Source: Acomys russatus (Eukaryota > Chordata > Mammalia > Rodentia > Muridae). From it: a stretch of 64,000 bases of DNA. The stretch is taken from contig NC_067145.1 in assembly GCF_903995435.1 (NCBI RefSeq), forward strand, positions 24,302,352-24,366,351. Direction: 5' to 3'. The position numbers and the translations under genes were made by a program. Positions 1-10,665 of this stretch are shown here, one piece after another (position 1 is the stretch's first letter; every line of letters starts with the position of its first letter). The notes under the pieces were generated by a model, which saw only the letters and a list, made by a program, of their open reading frames with translations, was not told the DNA's origin and ran no database searches.

Positions 1-977
1 GATGAGCATAAAGGTAATATAGTTAAGTTCTTGAGTTCATGGCTTTCAGAAAGAGGCAGTCCTATATAGAGAAAAATCAATGTACAATCAAGAGCAAAGC
101 GGGGATTAAAAAGAAAAGAAATAGACGCATAAGGACTTAGTCACATTGAATGTGGTGTTTGATAATGGTAAGCCACAGATGCTCTCCCTCCTCATGGCTG
201 TTCTTCATTCTAGCTAGCCAGGGTCTCTTCTGCTGAGTAGATCACAGTTGTTGTCTAAAAGATAAACACACCGAAAGTAACAGCAAATTGTGACTTCGGA
301 GGGTTTTTCGGGAGTAAAAGAGTAAAATGATTTTATTAAAAGTATCATCAAACACTATTAGCGTCACTCTCTATCCCAGCTCCATGAGAAATAAACAAAA
401 TGTGCCACAAATAAAAAATTGAGAAATTTAGACATTCCTAGAAATAAATGATCTTAAATTAGTGCCCTTTTGGTGTGCAGTATTATAAAAGTGTGTATAG
501 CTTTTTACAAATTGATAATAAAACCTATGAATTACACAAATATTAATTATACATTTACTACCTTTGATGCGTAAAGTAACACATTTGAGAAAATACCAAA
601 AGACGGGATGTCAATCAAACAGAATTCAGGGGGATTGTAGGTGCAGGTTTTCTCCATATTCTGTAAATATAAAGTATTCTGTCCAAAATAAATTAAACAA
701 AAATAAATGGTTAATAAATTATCAATTCATAATGCTATAATAATTTGAAATATTATTTAAATTAATTATCTATATGTCTGGCTTTATGGTAGTGAAGAAG
801 ACATTCATCAACCAGCAGTGTGACTGCCATCAACTCTTACGTTTGCTGTTGCCCTACATTTTATCACATTTGGTTCACAAATTTGAAGTCTAACCCTATC
901 TATATAACTTTAGCAACATGTTTAAAATAAAATTTTTACTGTTACAAATTTACTCCTGCGACCAATCGAATAACTTA
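1..977. other. AT-rich sequence, nothing recognised
   Basis: I see no open frame of note, no SINE or L1 signature and no RNA gene. The stretch is AT-rich with short A and T runs, as expected of rodent intergenic or intronic DNA. Confidence 0.5.
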
Positions 978-1074
978 TTTTTATTGTTTGAGGATTTTAT
1001 ACATACATATAATGCTTTTTTAAAATCAAATCCTCTACCCTCTCCCCTCCAACTCTTCCCATATTCCCCACATC
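978..1074 (-). mobile_element. Lx-type L1 3' UTR fragment, antisense
   Basis: The stretch reads TTTGAGGATTTTATACATAC followed by a C-rich CCCTCTCCCCTCCAACTC tract. This is the antisense form of the 3' end of old rodent Lx L1 elements; the copy at 2612-2965 has the same opening. It is short and diverged, so the family call is tentative. Confidence 0.4.
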
Positions 1075-2334
1075 TAGATGCAATATCTTACCTTAATTTT
1101 AATAATTATGTTTAAAACTTTGTCTAAATCATATATTAATATAAATATATTTAATTTTGTACTAAATATTTTCTTAGAGGCCAAACAGTTTTTAGCCACT
1201 GAGAAGATAGTCTTGTCTAATATTTTTTTGTAGACTGTGTTTATTAGAATTATCTCCAGCACACAACTGCAGTGGCTCGAAGAATTCTTAAATAGAACAT
1301 GTGAACTCTTCTCTGTGAAATGAGAAAACAAAGAAGACACTGCAGACTATGGAAGGAAACACCATAGTCAACATTAAAGTGAAACATTGTTAATTTTTAA
1401 TGTTGCAGTTTTTATGGTACGGATCACAGTAGAGTAATCAAGCATGTCAGAGGTGAGGCTGGAGCAGAGTTAACCCTTCTTCCAGTTCTGTGTCCCTGAA
1501 GAGAGGTGGGGAAATTTGAGGGGCGGGTAAAGGATAAAAGCTAAAGATCTCTGTAATTAATAGCTCACCTAGTTTCAGACTCAACAGAACCTGCAAAGTG
1601 TGGAGATTAATGAGAACAGTGGTGCACTTAAAATATATGAGGTTATTCCAAAGTTGGATATGTGGCCAGGGCAGCTGTGACCCTGCAACTGAGATTTGGA
1701 TTTGTTGAGAATAAGTAAAGACCCCTCAATAAACAGACAGACAGAGAAAATACATGCACACACAAACATGCAAATGTGCACACGAAGAGGAAACTTACTT
1801 TGCTCCACCATGAGCCAAGAATCCTTCTCATGTTTCTGCACAACAGTCATATGCCAACATATTTTGTACATGACATCTGCATACAATGAGTGCAGGTTGT
1901 GTGCTATGTAGGGAAAACCTTGTCTTCTCTTATTTTAAGAGCTCAGGGCAGGATAGCTATCAACATTTACTGTGTTGTGGCAAAGGCAGAAATATTAAAC
2001 AAAACACAGAAATGAAAACCGCAGTGACAAATGCTGCACAGTGGAACCTATCAGCATCATTTATCAAGTAAGGTGGCATTATTATTTAAGAAGTATAAGG
2101 CTTAGGTGATATATAGAGATAGTAATAGAAAGGTAAGATTGTGTCATTTCTGCTCCATGAAGTATGTGGGGAAACACATGGCTTGCCTGGCCACATAAAA
2201 TAAATCAGGAAAATTCTATCAACATATTTTTATTACTAAACTATCTGCATTGATTAATATCTCTGCATAACAATTACTCATCTGGGGATATTTCTTACGT
2301 TTCTAAAAGTAATTATATATGTTAAGAATAAAAT
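1075..2334. other. Unique sequence, nothing recognised
   Basis: No repeat or exon recognised. Short overlapping open frames on both strands at 1581-1911 have no family resemblance and look like chance. Confidence 0.45.
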
Positions 2335-2530
2335 AAGTGAGGTGGCTTGTGCTTTTGGCATGTTGAGACACAAAGTCACAATTTCGAGGCCAGGCTTAGC
2401 TATATTGCAAGACTGACTCAAAAACAAACAGGTTGACTCACAGCTATAATTCCAAGGAATGAGGATTGCTGCAAGCCTGGCCCACATACTTGTGTCCTGG
2501 ACTATATAGAGTGACCCTGTTTCAAGCAGA
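2335..2530 (+). mobile_element. Two old B1-like SINE monomers in tandem
   Basis: First unit (about 2338-2425) runs from a GTGGCTTGTGCTTTTGGCAT start through a GAGGCCAGGC middle to a GACTGACTCAAAAAC end. The second (about 2430-2530) goes from a TGACTCACAGCTATAATTCC start to GAGTGACCCTGTTTCAAG. Both follow the B1 order (pol III box A region, GAGGCCAGCCTGG-like centre, CCCTGTCTC-like end) but are strongly diverged. Confidence 0.5.
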
Positions 2531-2611
2531 GATACACAAAAATCTTATGGGTCCAAAAAACAAAACACTCAAGAGAAAAAAAAAAGATTACTGTTTTACT
2601 TGGAGTTTCTA

Positions 2612-2965
2612 ATGTGATATTTTGTAAATTCTTTGAGAATCCCATACAGTGTATTTTGATCATATATACTCCCTTATTCCTCCCAGACCCACCATACTGC
2701 CCACCTTCACACAACTTCATGGTTTTTTTTTATAGCCTAAGTCCAGTTTTTGTTGGTCATACACTCATAGACATGACACCATCTACTGGAGTGTCAGACC
2801 ACCATACCTTAACAAAATAGGCTTTCCCTCTCCCAGAAACCATAGACTATCAGTAGGTCCTCAGTTAGGGGCGGGGCTTCGTCATCCCCTCCCCATCCCA
2901 TGGGTTGGTCTTGTGCAGGGACCACAGCTGCTTTATGTTCATTGGTGCAGGGTCCTGTCAGGTAA
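2612..2965 (-). mobile_element. Lx-type L1 3' UTR, antisense
   Basis: Read antisense, the segment follows the old rodent Lx 3' UTR in order: TTTGAGAATCCCATACAGTG, a C-rich tract, CCATCTACTGGAGTGTCAGA, CTCAGTTAGGGGCGGGGCTT and CTTGTGCAGGGACCACAGCT. It is truncated and has no coding sequence. Confidence 0.7.
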
Positions 2966-3255
2966 GAACCTTTAACACCAAGAGCATCAGACTGTACTTT
3001 ATAAATTTGTAGAAAATAGTAATGAAAACATTACTTGCTGTAAATTATGGAATTAGAACTTAAAGTTTATAAAAAATTGTTCAGACCCAAATATGCATTT
3101 TTTCACTTACCCAAATGGACTTAAAATATATTAGTTGGGTACTTAATTTCAAATCTTAGAAACAGACTGCAAACACAACCTGATAACAGTCAAGATAAAG
3201 TATTAGGAAAAATCAAAACGGAAAATAATAGCAATAAATATTGGCAAAGAACAAT

Positions 3256-3530
3256 ACAAAAATGTTAATGATTTAATTTAAGGGACACAAAGTTTCATCT
3301 AAGCAATGGGTATCTAATATACAAGATGAACTCCACTTAGCAGTAGAGCTTAACTGTGCTAAGAGTGGTCTTAAATGGACTTAACATATTACACACAATG
3401 GTAATTGTGAAGTGTACATGTTAATTACCCTGATATTTGTAACATTTCATGGTGTGTCCATGCAGAAAGTCATATTTTATTTATACACAATTTGTCAGTT
3501 GTGCCTGCATAAAGGTTTGAAAATGTTGAG
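3256..3530 (+). mobile_element. Ancient L1M 3' tail, copy 1 of a local duplication
   Basis: The order GGGACACAAAGTTTCATCTA, an AGCAGTAGAGCTTAAC block, TTAACATATTACACACAATG, and an ACACAATTTGTCAGTTGTGC end follows the mammalian-wide L1M 3' UTR on the plus strand. Positions 3263-3470 recur at 4021-4229 with roughly 90% identity, including the same departures from the L1 consensus. Confidence 0.55.
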
Positions 3531-4015
3531 AAAATATTAATTTTATTTACTTTAAATCTACAAACAAAACAACTAATTGAATGTTTTAAAAAAAGAAGCT
3601 TAGATTTATAAGAAAATTATAATCTCCTAAATAAAAAATATGCATTTAAGAAATATAAATTTAAAATTTATATCTAAATCTAATACTCTTCCCTAACATA
3701 TAAGTAAGCAAGGTTTAATTGAGATGGAAAAGACAACAAAATGGTAAGAACTGACAAGGAAACACGTTCGCAAGTAGAAAGATAAGAAACTTGTCAACTC
3801 AATGCATTGAAACCGTCATTAAAGATAATAGAAGTACTTTGGGAACACTCGATGCACAATTCTGATGAGTGTGTCTGAAGAAACAAAAGCTCCCTCATGG
3901 TAAACATCTCCATCAAGTCCAGACTGAAGGTCACCCTTGAAGGAAAAACCCCTAAAGCATTTCTCTTAAATGTTAAGAATAAGACAAAAACAACGGCCAC
4001 TTTGGCAAATAGTGT
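3531..4015. other. Spacer between the two L1M tail copies
   Basis: AT-rich with no recognised repeat. An open frame of 78 codons on the minus strand (3794-4030) has no family resemblance. If the two flanking copies arose by tandem duplication, this spacer is part of the duplicated unit whose second copy was lost or truncated. Confidence 0.4.
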
Positions 4016-4230
4016 GAAAATGTTAATCATTTAATTTAAGGGACACAAAGTTTCATCTAAGCAATGGGTATCTAATATACAAGATGGTGACTCCAGTTAG
4101 CAATAGAGCTTAACTCTGCCAAGGTAGTCTTAAATGTAGTTAACATATTACACACAATGGTATCTATGAAGTGTAGATGTTAATTATACTGATATTTGTA
4201 ACACTTCTTGGTGCGTCCTTGCAGAAAGTA
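4016..4230 (+). mobile_element. Ancient L1M 3' tail, copy 2 of a local duplication
   Basis: This begins at the same internal point as copy 1 (TGTTAAT-ATTTAATTTAAGG) and ends at the same GCAGAAAGT. It keeps the L1M-like GGTGACTCCAGTTAGCAATA better than copy 1. The distance between equivalent bases is 758-759 bp. Confidence 0.55.
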
Positions 4231-4617
4231 CCACTGTATACTGTACCACCTGTATACTGTTCATTGCAGAGTAATAGAGAAAAACTGAATTGATCATGAT
4301 GGCTATCAATATTGCTGGTTATAATTTAATATGTAAAAATACATAACCTTTAATTAAACTGTAACAATCAGAAAAGCTATTGACACAGTGAATTCCTCAT
4401 TCTGATGCAACATAAAATAGCAAGCTCCTAAGGCTAAATCTTAACAAACAACACATAAAACTTCTATAGAACCGTTATGAAGTTCAAATATTATGATGAA
4501 TATAATATCAAAAATTTACATATAATTGTATGGTACTAGAATTTTAAAATCTAAATTGCAGAATCTCATTGCAAATTATGGGCTAGGTTTCAAGTGGCTA
4601 TTGTCAACAGTATCTCG
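4231..4617. other. AT-rich sequence, nothing recognised
   Basis: No recognised repeat, exon or RNA gene. Confidence 0.45.
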
Positions 4618-5253
4618 AGGGTTTTTTTTTTTCCAAAAATTTTTAATTAATTTATTCATATTACATCTCAATTGTTAGCCCATCCCTTGTATCCTCCCAT
4701 TCCTCCCTCCCTCCCACTTCCCCCCTTCTCCCCTCCCCTATGTCTGTGACTGAGGGGAACCTCCTCCCCCTGTATACGCTCATAGGGTATCCAGTCTCTT
4801 CTTGGTGACCTGTTATCCTTCCTCTGAGTGCCACCAGGCCTCCCCATCAAGAGGACATGGTCAGAAATGGGGCACCAGAATTTGTATGAAAGTCAGACCT
4901 CACTCTCCACTCAACGGTGGAGAATGTCTTGTCCATCAGTTAGGTCTGGGTAAGGTTTCAAAGTTTACTGCCTATATTTTCCTTGGCTGGTGCCATAGTT
5001 TGAGCAAGGCCCCTGGGCCCAGATCTGCCCATCATAATGTTCTTCTTGTAGGTTTCCAGGACCCTCTGGATCCTTCTATTTCCCCATTCTCCCATGCTTC
5101 TCTCACATAAGTCTCAATAGGATGTCCTCCCCTCTGACCCACATTCCTGGTAAGTAAAGTCTTTGATGAAACATACCCCTTGGGCTAGTGTCTCGATATA
5201 AGTGAGTATATACCAATTGTTTCTTTTTGCTTCTGCATGAACTCACTCATTAT
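4618..5253 (-). mobile_element. Young L1, 5'-truncated, antisense
   Basis: The antisense 3' end starts with a T-run and TTTTTAATTAATTTATTCAT, then the C-rich complement of the G-rich 3' UTR stretch, then CTGTATACGCTCATAGGGTA. It continues into the complement of the ORF2/3' UTR boundary (ATAAGTGAGTATATACCAAT) and stops after AACTCACTCATTAT. The same segment order appears in at least six other copies here. No coding capacity remains. Confidence 0.85.
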
Positions 5254-5763
5254 GAGTTTTAAGAGCATACTTTATGGCTCTTTAAATACAGAGGATGCTC
5301 CAAAACTGAAAGTACCAGTGCTCAGAGGCACCGTGTTAGATAAGACATTGTTTAATGAGTCCTTCTAATACACACATTTCAATATGAAGCAAGATACTTG
5401 CTGTGTGGGCTCCTTAGTGAATGACTAAAAGACTTAAAACAATGCAGTTTCTATAGAATGCTTTGTGCTGGCCAGCCAGGCCGCGTGGTCTTCTTTCAAT
5501 TCCTCACAAGCATCTGATATTTGCATAGTCCCAAACTGAACTGGCATCTCTCAGAGATCTATCTCAGCACAAACTGTGATGTACAGTTGCATATGTTTAT
5601 TCTTCTTTTTCTTTCACAAAAAGCTTCAAAAACAGTTGCGATCTCCTTGGCCTGGTAGAGATATTTGAAATGTGGGCCTGTGCTGTTGGCACCATGGCTA
5701 CTGCTCTGAAGGGTTTTAAAGAACTGCACTAATTTTAAGAAGTTTGGCTTGAGAAGTGATTAT
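5254..5763. other. Unique sequence, nothing recognised
   Basis: Mixed-composition unique DNA. No repeat signature or spliced-exon pattern recognised. Confidence 0.45.
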
Positions 5764-5778
5764 AAAATGAGCAATAAA
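5764..5778. repeat. 5' target-site duplication of composite element
   Basis: AAAATGAGCAATAAA here is repeated exactly at 6514-6528 on the far side of the composite element. Fifteen bases is a typical L1-machinery duplication length. Confidence 0.85.
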
Positions 5779-6513
5779 CCGGCGCTAACTCAGCGGAGCC
5801 GGAGTTCAACTGTTGTGACGCAGGCTAGGGGGAGCGCTCAGTTCCACCACCGGCACTGACTCAGCGCAGCTGCAGTTCTGCTGCTGTGGCCCAGGCTGGA
5901 CAGAGCGCTCGGTTCCACCACCCGCACAGGCTCAGCGCAAATGGTATATACTCACTTATATCTGCATACTAGCCCAAGGAGCATGTCCCACGAAAGCCTT
6001 CACTTACCAGGAAACTGGGACAGAGGGGAGGACATCCTATGGGGACTCTAAATGAGAGAAGCATGGGAGAATAGCAAAATAAAAGGATCCAGAGCATCCT
6101 AGAAACCTACAAGTAGAACATTATGATAGGCTGATTTGGGCCCAGGGGTCCCGCTCAAACTAAGGCACCAGCCAAGGACAATACAGGCGGTAAACTTTAA
6201 ACCCCTTCCCAGATCTAGCCAATGGTCAGAACATTCTCCACAGTTGAGTGGAGAGTGGGATATGACTTTCTCACATACTCTGGTGCCTCACAATTGACCA
6301 TATCCCCTGGAGGGGGAGACCTGGTGGCACTCAGAGGAAGGACAGCAGATTGCCAAGAAGAGACTTGATACCCTATGAGAATATACAGGGGGAGGTAATC
6401 CCCCTCAGGAACAGTCATAGCGGAGGGGAATAATGGGAAAATTGGGGGGGGGAGAATGGGAGGATATAAGGGATGGGATAAACATTGAGATGTAACAAGA
6501 ATAAATTAATAAA
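5779..6513 (+). mobile_element. Composite retroelement: 71-bp GC-rich repeats fused to an L1 3' end
   Basis: The element has two parts inside one 15-bp TSD. Positions 5780-5938 are two full and one partial copy of a GC-rich 71-bp repeat. At 5939 the sequence switches directly to a young L1 3' end (from AAATGGTATATACTCACTTA through the 3' UTR to an AATAAATTAATAAA tail at about 6513). Because the TSD brackets both parts, they were inserted together as one RNA copy through the L1 machinery. The layout resembles SVA or LAVA elements (a GC-rich tandem repeat ahead of a retroelement 3' end), but this exact pairing is not one I recognise. Alternatives are 5' template switching of L1 reverse transcriptase onto an unrelated RNA, or an L1 deleted between 5' promoter monomers and its 3' end. 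No ORF remains. Confidence 0.8.
5780..5938 (+). repeat. GC-rich 71-bp tandem repeat (2.2 units)
   Basis: Unit 1 is 5780-5850, unit 2 is 5851-5921 and a 17-bp start of unit 3 ends at 5938. Shared landmarks are CTCAGCG near the start, CAGGCT in the middle, GAGCGCTC, and TTCCACCAC at the end. Unit 1 carries several CpGs. The block is much richer in G+C than its flanks and does not match the 5' UTR of the L1 at 50374-51620. Confidence 0.85.
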
Positions 6514-6528
6514 AAAATGAGCAATAAA
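6514..6528. repeat. 3' target-site duplication of composite element
   Basis: Exact repeat of 5764-5778, directly after the A-rich tail at about 6510. The first A residues may belong to the tail. Confidence 0.85.
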
Positions 6529-6558
6529 ACCAGATCAATGGCTTAAGTTAAATACAGT

Positions 6559-6965
6559 ATTTTTTTTTTTATTGATTTTTGATTTGTACACAAAATAATA
6601 GATTTCCCTTTGGCATTTTTATGTATGTTTTGTGCTCCCTGTCTCATTGGCTCTTCCTACCCTTTTGCTTACCATCTTATTTATCCCTTCTCATAGGCTC
6701 CTTTATATCATTTTTGTACCAGTAGCCAAGTATACCCACAAAAATAAGCATGTATAGCAATTAGTTGGTCCATCTGAATATAAGAACACATGATAGTTGT
6801 CTTTTTGTTTTATGGTGGCTTATCTCAATATATTTCATTATCATCAATTTTCTTGTAATTTTTCAATTTTCTTTATGAATAAATAAAATTCCTTTATGTA
6901 CATGGACTGCATTTTCATGATGTGTTCATCTATTGATGAACACCTAGGCTGAATTCATTGCATTG
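6559..6965 (-). mobile_element. Older L1 3' end (3' UTR plus end of ORF2), antisense
   Basis: A T-run at 6560 is the antisense poly(A). It leads through an antisense 3' UTR (TTTGGCATTTTTATGTATGT, then CCTACCCTTTTGC) into the complement of the ORF2 end, where TTCATCTATTGATGAACACC and TAGGCTGAATTCAT match the conserved part ending ORF2. It is more diverged than the young copies. Confidence 0.65.
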
Positions 6966-7242
6966 CATCCGTGACAGAACAGCAGCAAAAACAGACTTGG
7001 CAAATGTCCCTGTGATAGGGTACAGGGTCCTTTTTGTCTTTACCCAGTAGTGGTAGAGAAGGTCGCCTCAAAGGGTAGAATCTTTCACATTGGTCCAGAT
7101 CAACACATGTGGACATGTGGGGCCAAAGAGCATTGGACGGGGGAGGGGGAGCTATCACCAAGATTGACAAGAGTAGAACAGCTCCCCGGACTGCTACCCT
7201 AGGCCTGCATGTCCCAGGACCTGTAGTCCTGTTCCCTGCCTT

Positions 7243-7550
7243 TCCTCTGCTGGAGAAGCTCATGTAGCTTGGTAGCAAAGTTAAATTTTCTCTCTCCTTA
7301 TAAGGTCATGTCTAGCAGCACTGGGCATCCCTCCTCATGCAAATGATGCATCCCCAGATCTCTGGTCCCAGACAATGATGTACACTCAGCCCGAAAGTCC
7401 CTACCCACCCAGCAAAGGTTTAAGTAGCCTTTGTTCCCTCCAATTATGCAAGCCTGCCACTGGAGAGTCTGTTCTCATTGCACTCACAGCCACTGAGGTC
7501 TCTTTCACCCTGCTGTGGTTCCTGACTTGGCTTCCCCTCTCGGGATCCAC
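7243..7550 (+). mobile_element. 5' LTR, recognisable part
   Basis: Aligns with 12956-13280. Shared landmarks are CCTCCTCATGCAAA, GATGTACACTCA-CCC, TTTAAGTAGCCTTTGT, CTGAGGTCTCTTTCACC and GGATCCA near the end. The start of U3 may lie as far upstream as about 6970 but I cannot align it. A degenerate lysine-type primer site may follow near 7570 (TGGTACC, then GAGCAGGGA), but this is weak. Confidence 0.7.
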
Positions 7551-7559
7551 CAGTCATGT

Positions 7560-7930
7560 TTGTTGGCCAATGGTACCATTATGAGCAGGGAAATGGAGCC
7601 TGAATGGCAGCTGCTGCTGCACCATGGTGCTCAGAGACTATCAGAGGAAAGGTAAGCGATCTCCTCAGAGGGGACATTAGTCGCATCTCTGAGCTGGATC
7701 TGGACTCTCCGTGATGAGAGCTGTCAGCCTGATGTTTCCTTCTCTCTCTCTTACTTGTGGTTTATGCCACTGCAAGGGACTGGTTATGGTAAAGACGAAT
7801 GACAACTTCTGGCCAAGAATACTCCTTGGCATTGATAGACGTCCCCCTGACTTCAGATCCTGATAGATTGCTTCAGTGTCAGCCATAACACACACGTACT
7901 CCCTCCCTCCCTCCCTCCCTCCCTCCCTCC

Positions 7931-7961
<31 letters not shown>

Positions 7962-8051
7962 GTCTCTGTCTCTCCTCTCTTTTCCTCTCCTTTTCTCTTC
8001 TCTTCTCTTTTCTCCTCTTCTCTTCTCTTCTCCTCCTCCTCTTCTTCTTCT

Positions 8052-8113
<62 letters not shown>

Positions 8114-9650
8114 CTAGAAATAAAATCTGGTGACATAATGTCCAGTTAAAAGCCCTTAGGAAGATTCACCAATTTCTCTGAAATTTGTGGACAGGCTTGT
8201 GCTAGGATTTTGGAGAATCCTCTGCAGATCTGCACCCCACTACACATGTTGCCTTTTTACCCTGGTGTTGATAAACTTTCTCTGTTGTGGGAAACCCTTC
8301 ATCTCATAAAAAGGAATCCCAGATCAGGAGACTAAAGGTTTAAACCAAAACTTGTGGCATGAAACTTACCCCAAAGCAAGCCACCTCCTTCTGAGAAGAA
8401 GTCCTTGAGGCAGCCCCTGGGATGGTCGTGGGTGACCTTTACAGCCCTGCAGTACATGGACTTGAGTGACTTATCTCACCCAAAACCAAGATAGTCAGGA
8501 AGGAAAGCACCACTCCCTCCATTTTCTGCCCATTGTAGCTGCCCTCCACTAATGTGTGCATCCCACTGAGCCCACCAAAGACACTTTCCTCCCTCCCCCC
8601 ATCAAATGATGATGAATGCCCTGAGGAGCAGCATCCTTTTGCAGACTCCAAGCGCTGGAAAAGGCCATAGACTGAGATTCATCAAACAATTGTCTCCTCA
8701 GTCTCAGCAACACACCCAATCAGCACTGAGCCTTCCCTGTGCTGCACCACAGGACAGTTCTCCCTGAGCCCCTCCCACTACCACCCAGCAGCTCTGGGAC
8801 CAAAGTCATATTGCCACTTTAATCATGCCCCAGGATTGGCGAGGTATCTGCCTTTCCTCTTCAGCCACCTGCTCTTCCTACGGGAGGCTCTTCGCAGAAA
8901 CGAATGCCTCCAGCAGGTCAGGCAGAATCATACGGAGGTAATATCCCATGGAGTGGTGATGAGTTTTCAGCTAGGGAGCTCTCTACATGGGAGCCCGAAA
9001 GACAGCTCAGCCAACAGGATATTACAACTGGATGCGCCTCTGCACACTTCAAGCCTGGGACAGAATACCCCGCCGTTCAGCTTACAAGACACTGTCTCTT
9101 CCCTGCTTTTCCTCAGTCAAAAAAACGAAAGAAACTCTTTGACTTTATTCATTCATAGAACTATATTCTAAACTAATACAAGTTTAGAAATAAAAATCCC
9201 TGGGCCTGTCTGTAGCCAAACACTCCCTTCTTAAAAACATCATTTGGGAGGGTAGGACTTCTGAGTGCAGGTTCACTTACCAAGACCTCAAAGATGAACA
9301 CTAGAATAGATGGATTGCGGCCACTCAGGATATTGGGACAGAGTCACATCAGGCTGTTTCCATTGCCCCGGCCTTCACAGCAGTGATAAAAACAGAAGGA
9401 GCTTACTTATAAGTATGGAGAGAAGAAACACTTGAAAGGTGAATGACCTAAGAGGGCCTCCTTTACCAGAAATGTCACCGTCCCCAAGATAGTCTGTCCC
9501 CAATATAGGGGCTTCCACTGGAGGAGGGATTGTTGCTCCCATTATAACAAGGATGGGATGTCACTGAAGCCTTTAACCTAGAAGTTGGGCAGCCTTCAAC
9601 CCCAACAGTAAGAGGGTAAAGTGTTCCAATAGAGGCCTTATGGATTTCCA
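7560..9650 (+). pseudogene. Leader and degenerate gag region of the ERV
   Basis: This interval occupies the leader and gag position between the 5' LTR and the protease. I cannot identify matrix, capsid or zinc-knuckle motifs with confidence. Open stretches at 8836-9171 (two overlapping frames) are short and end in stops. A 217-bp pyrimidine microsatellite (7899-8115) has expanded inside it. The assignment rests on position, so gag identity is inference. Confidence 0.35.
7899..8115. repeat. Polypyrimidine microsatellite (CCCT)n/(CT)n/(CCTCTT)n
   Basis: About 217 bp of almost pure C and T on the plus strand: CCCT units, then CT units, mixed CTCTT blocks and a long final CT run. The Ser/Leu- and Arg/Glu-rich open frames over it are artefacts of the repeat. 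Confidence 0.95.
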
Positions 9651-9682
9651 GCATCTCAGAAGGCTCTCACCCAAAGATAACC

Positions 9683-9979
9683 ATGAAATTAAATGACAAA
9701 CCATTCAAATACCTTATTGATACTGGAGCAGATAAAAACAACTTTAAGACTACAAGAGCACATAAAAACAACTTTAAGACCACAAGAGATCCCACAAGAC
9801 TGGAAACTAACTCTCAAGCCTCAACGTCTAGGCATAGGAGGTTTCTCCCAAACCATTACCACCAAACCAGCCTACACATGGGAGTGTCTACAAGCATGAT
9901 ACACCTTCTTGTGGTCAACATTGCCACCAAACTTCTAGAAGGAGATATTCTGGAGGGCTTTGAAAGTTACTCTCACTAG
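9683..9979 (+). pseudogene. ERV protease-like remnant
   Basis: A 98-codon open stretch carries the retroviral aspartic protease signature LIDTGAD at about residues 11-17, followed by a short duplicated block (ACAAGAGCACATAAAAACAA type). Downstream, in another frame, come a GIGG-like segment and a weak LLEGDILE-like end, both in the order of class II ERV proteases. Frame changes are needed to connect these parts, so the enzyme is broken. dUTPase, normally upstream in betaretroviruses, was not recognised. Confidence 0.65.
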
Positions 9980-10139
9980 TCAGCCAAATGAAAATTACAG
10001 TAGGGTAAATGATTATACCCATAGTTAAAAATTATATTCATAAAAACATTTAAAACCCTCTCCCAGGTTTACCATCAATTCTAAGGAAGGACTGATATTA
10101 AATATAATACTCTTTGCATCAATTAGCTTGCTAACTAGC

Positions 10140-10665
10140 CTATCTGTGTTGAACAATGGCCTCTGTTGAGGAAGAAACTTAAGTGACTCACACAGTAGGT
10201 AAAAAGAACTCTCCTTTCCCACAGTCCGTGGAACACCCCTGCATTCGCTATAAGAAAGAGCTCAGGGGGATGGAGACTGCTACCAATTTAAGGGTGATTA
10301 ATAATCCCATTTGGGTTTGGAGATCCCCCCAAATGGTGCTACCTCTCATCTCCACCATCCCTGCCAATGCCCTGTCTTAGCAATAGACATTAAAGATTCC
10401 TTTTTCTCTATCCCTCTCCACTCACAGGATTGACAGTGCTTTGCATTCTCAGTACCTCTCATTAAGAACTCTGGGCTGGCCTTATGATATGAGTGCACAG
10501 TCCTCCTGCAAGGGATGGCAAACATTTGCGCCATCTGCCAAAAGGCCATTTGCCACAGCATTAAGGCCATACTTAGACAAATGTCTCTCTATTTATCATT
10601 ATATGGATAATATCTTGGTTTGGGGAGACTTCCACCCTCCCAACTTAAGAATAAACTAATAACTT
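10140..10665 (+). pseudogene. ERV reverse transcriptase remnant
   Basis: The region starts with a segment coding QWPLLRKKLK (about 10155). It then has SPWNTPAFAIRKSSGGWRLL (about 10220-10290), the conserved finger motif of retroviral reverse transcriptases. Further on a shifted frame gives a broken LPQGM-type stretch and an active-site remnant YMDN (about 10600) instead of YxDD, so one catalytic aspartate is lost. Several stops and at least two frame changes separate the motifs. The thumb/connection region fades out by about 10980. Confidence 0.7.

Noticed and set aside
5780..5938. CpG island or promoter of a gene
   Set aside because: Too short (159 bp), and it lies inside a TSD-bounded insertion, so it came with the retroelement.
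7876..8136. Ser/Leu-rich and Arg/Glu-rich 85-codon frames
   Set aside because: They are direct translations of the CT/GA microsatellite on the two strands.
8836..9171. 111-codon frame in the ERV gag position
   Set aside because: A second frame overlaps it and no gag motif is visible; kept only as part of the degenerate region.
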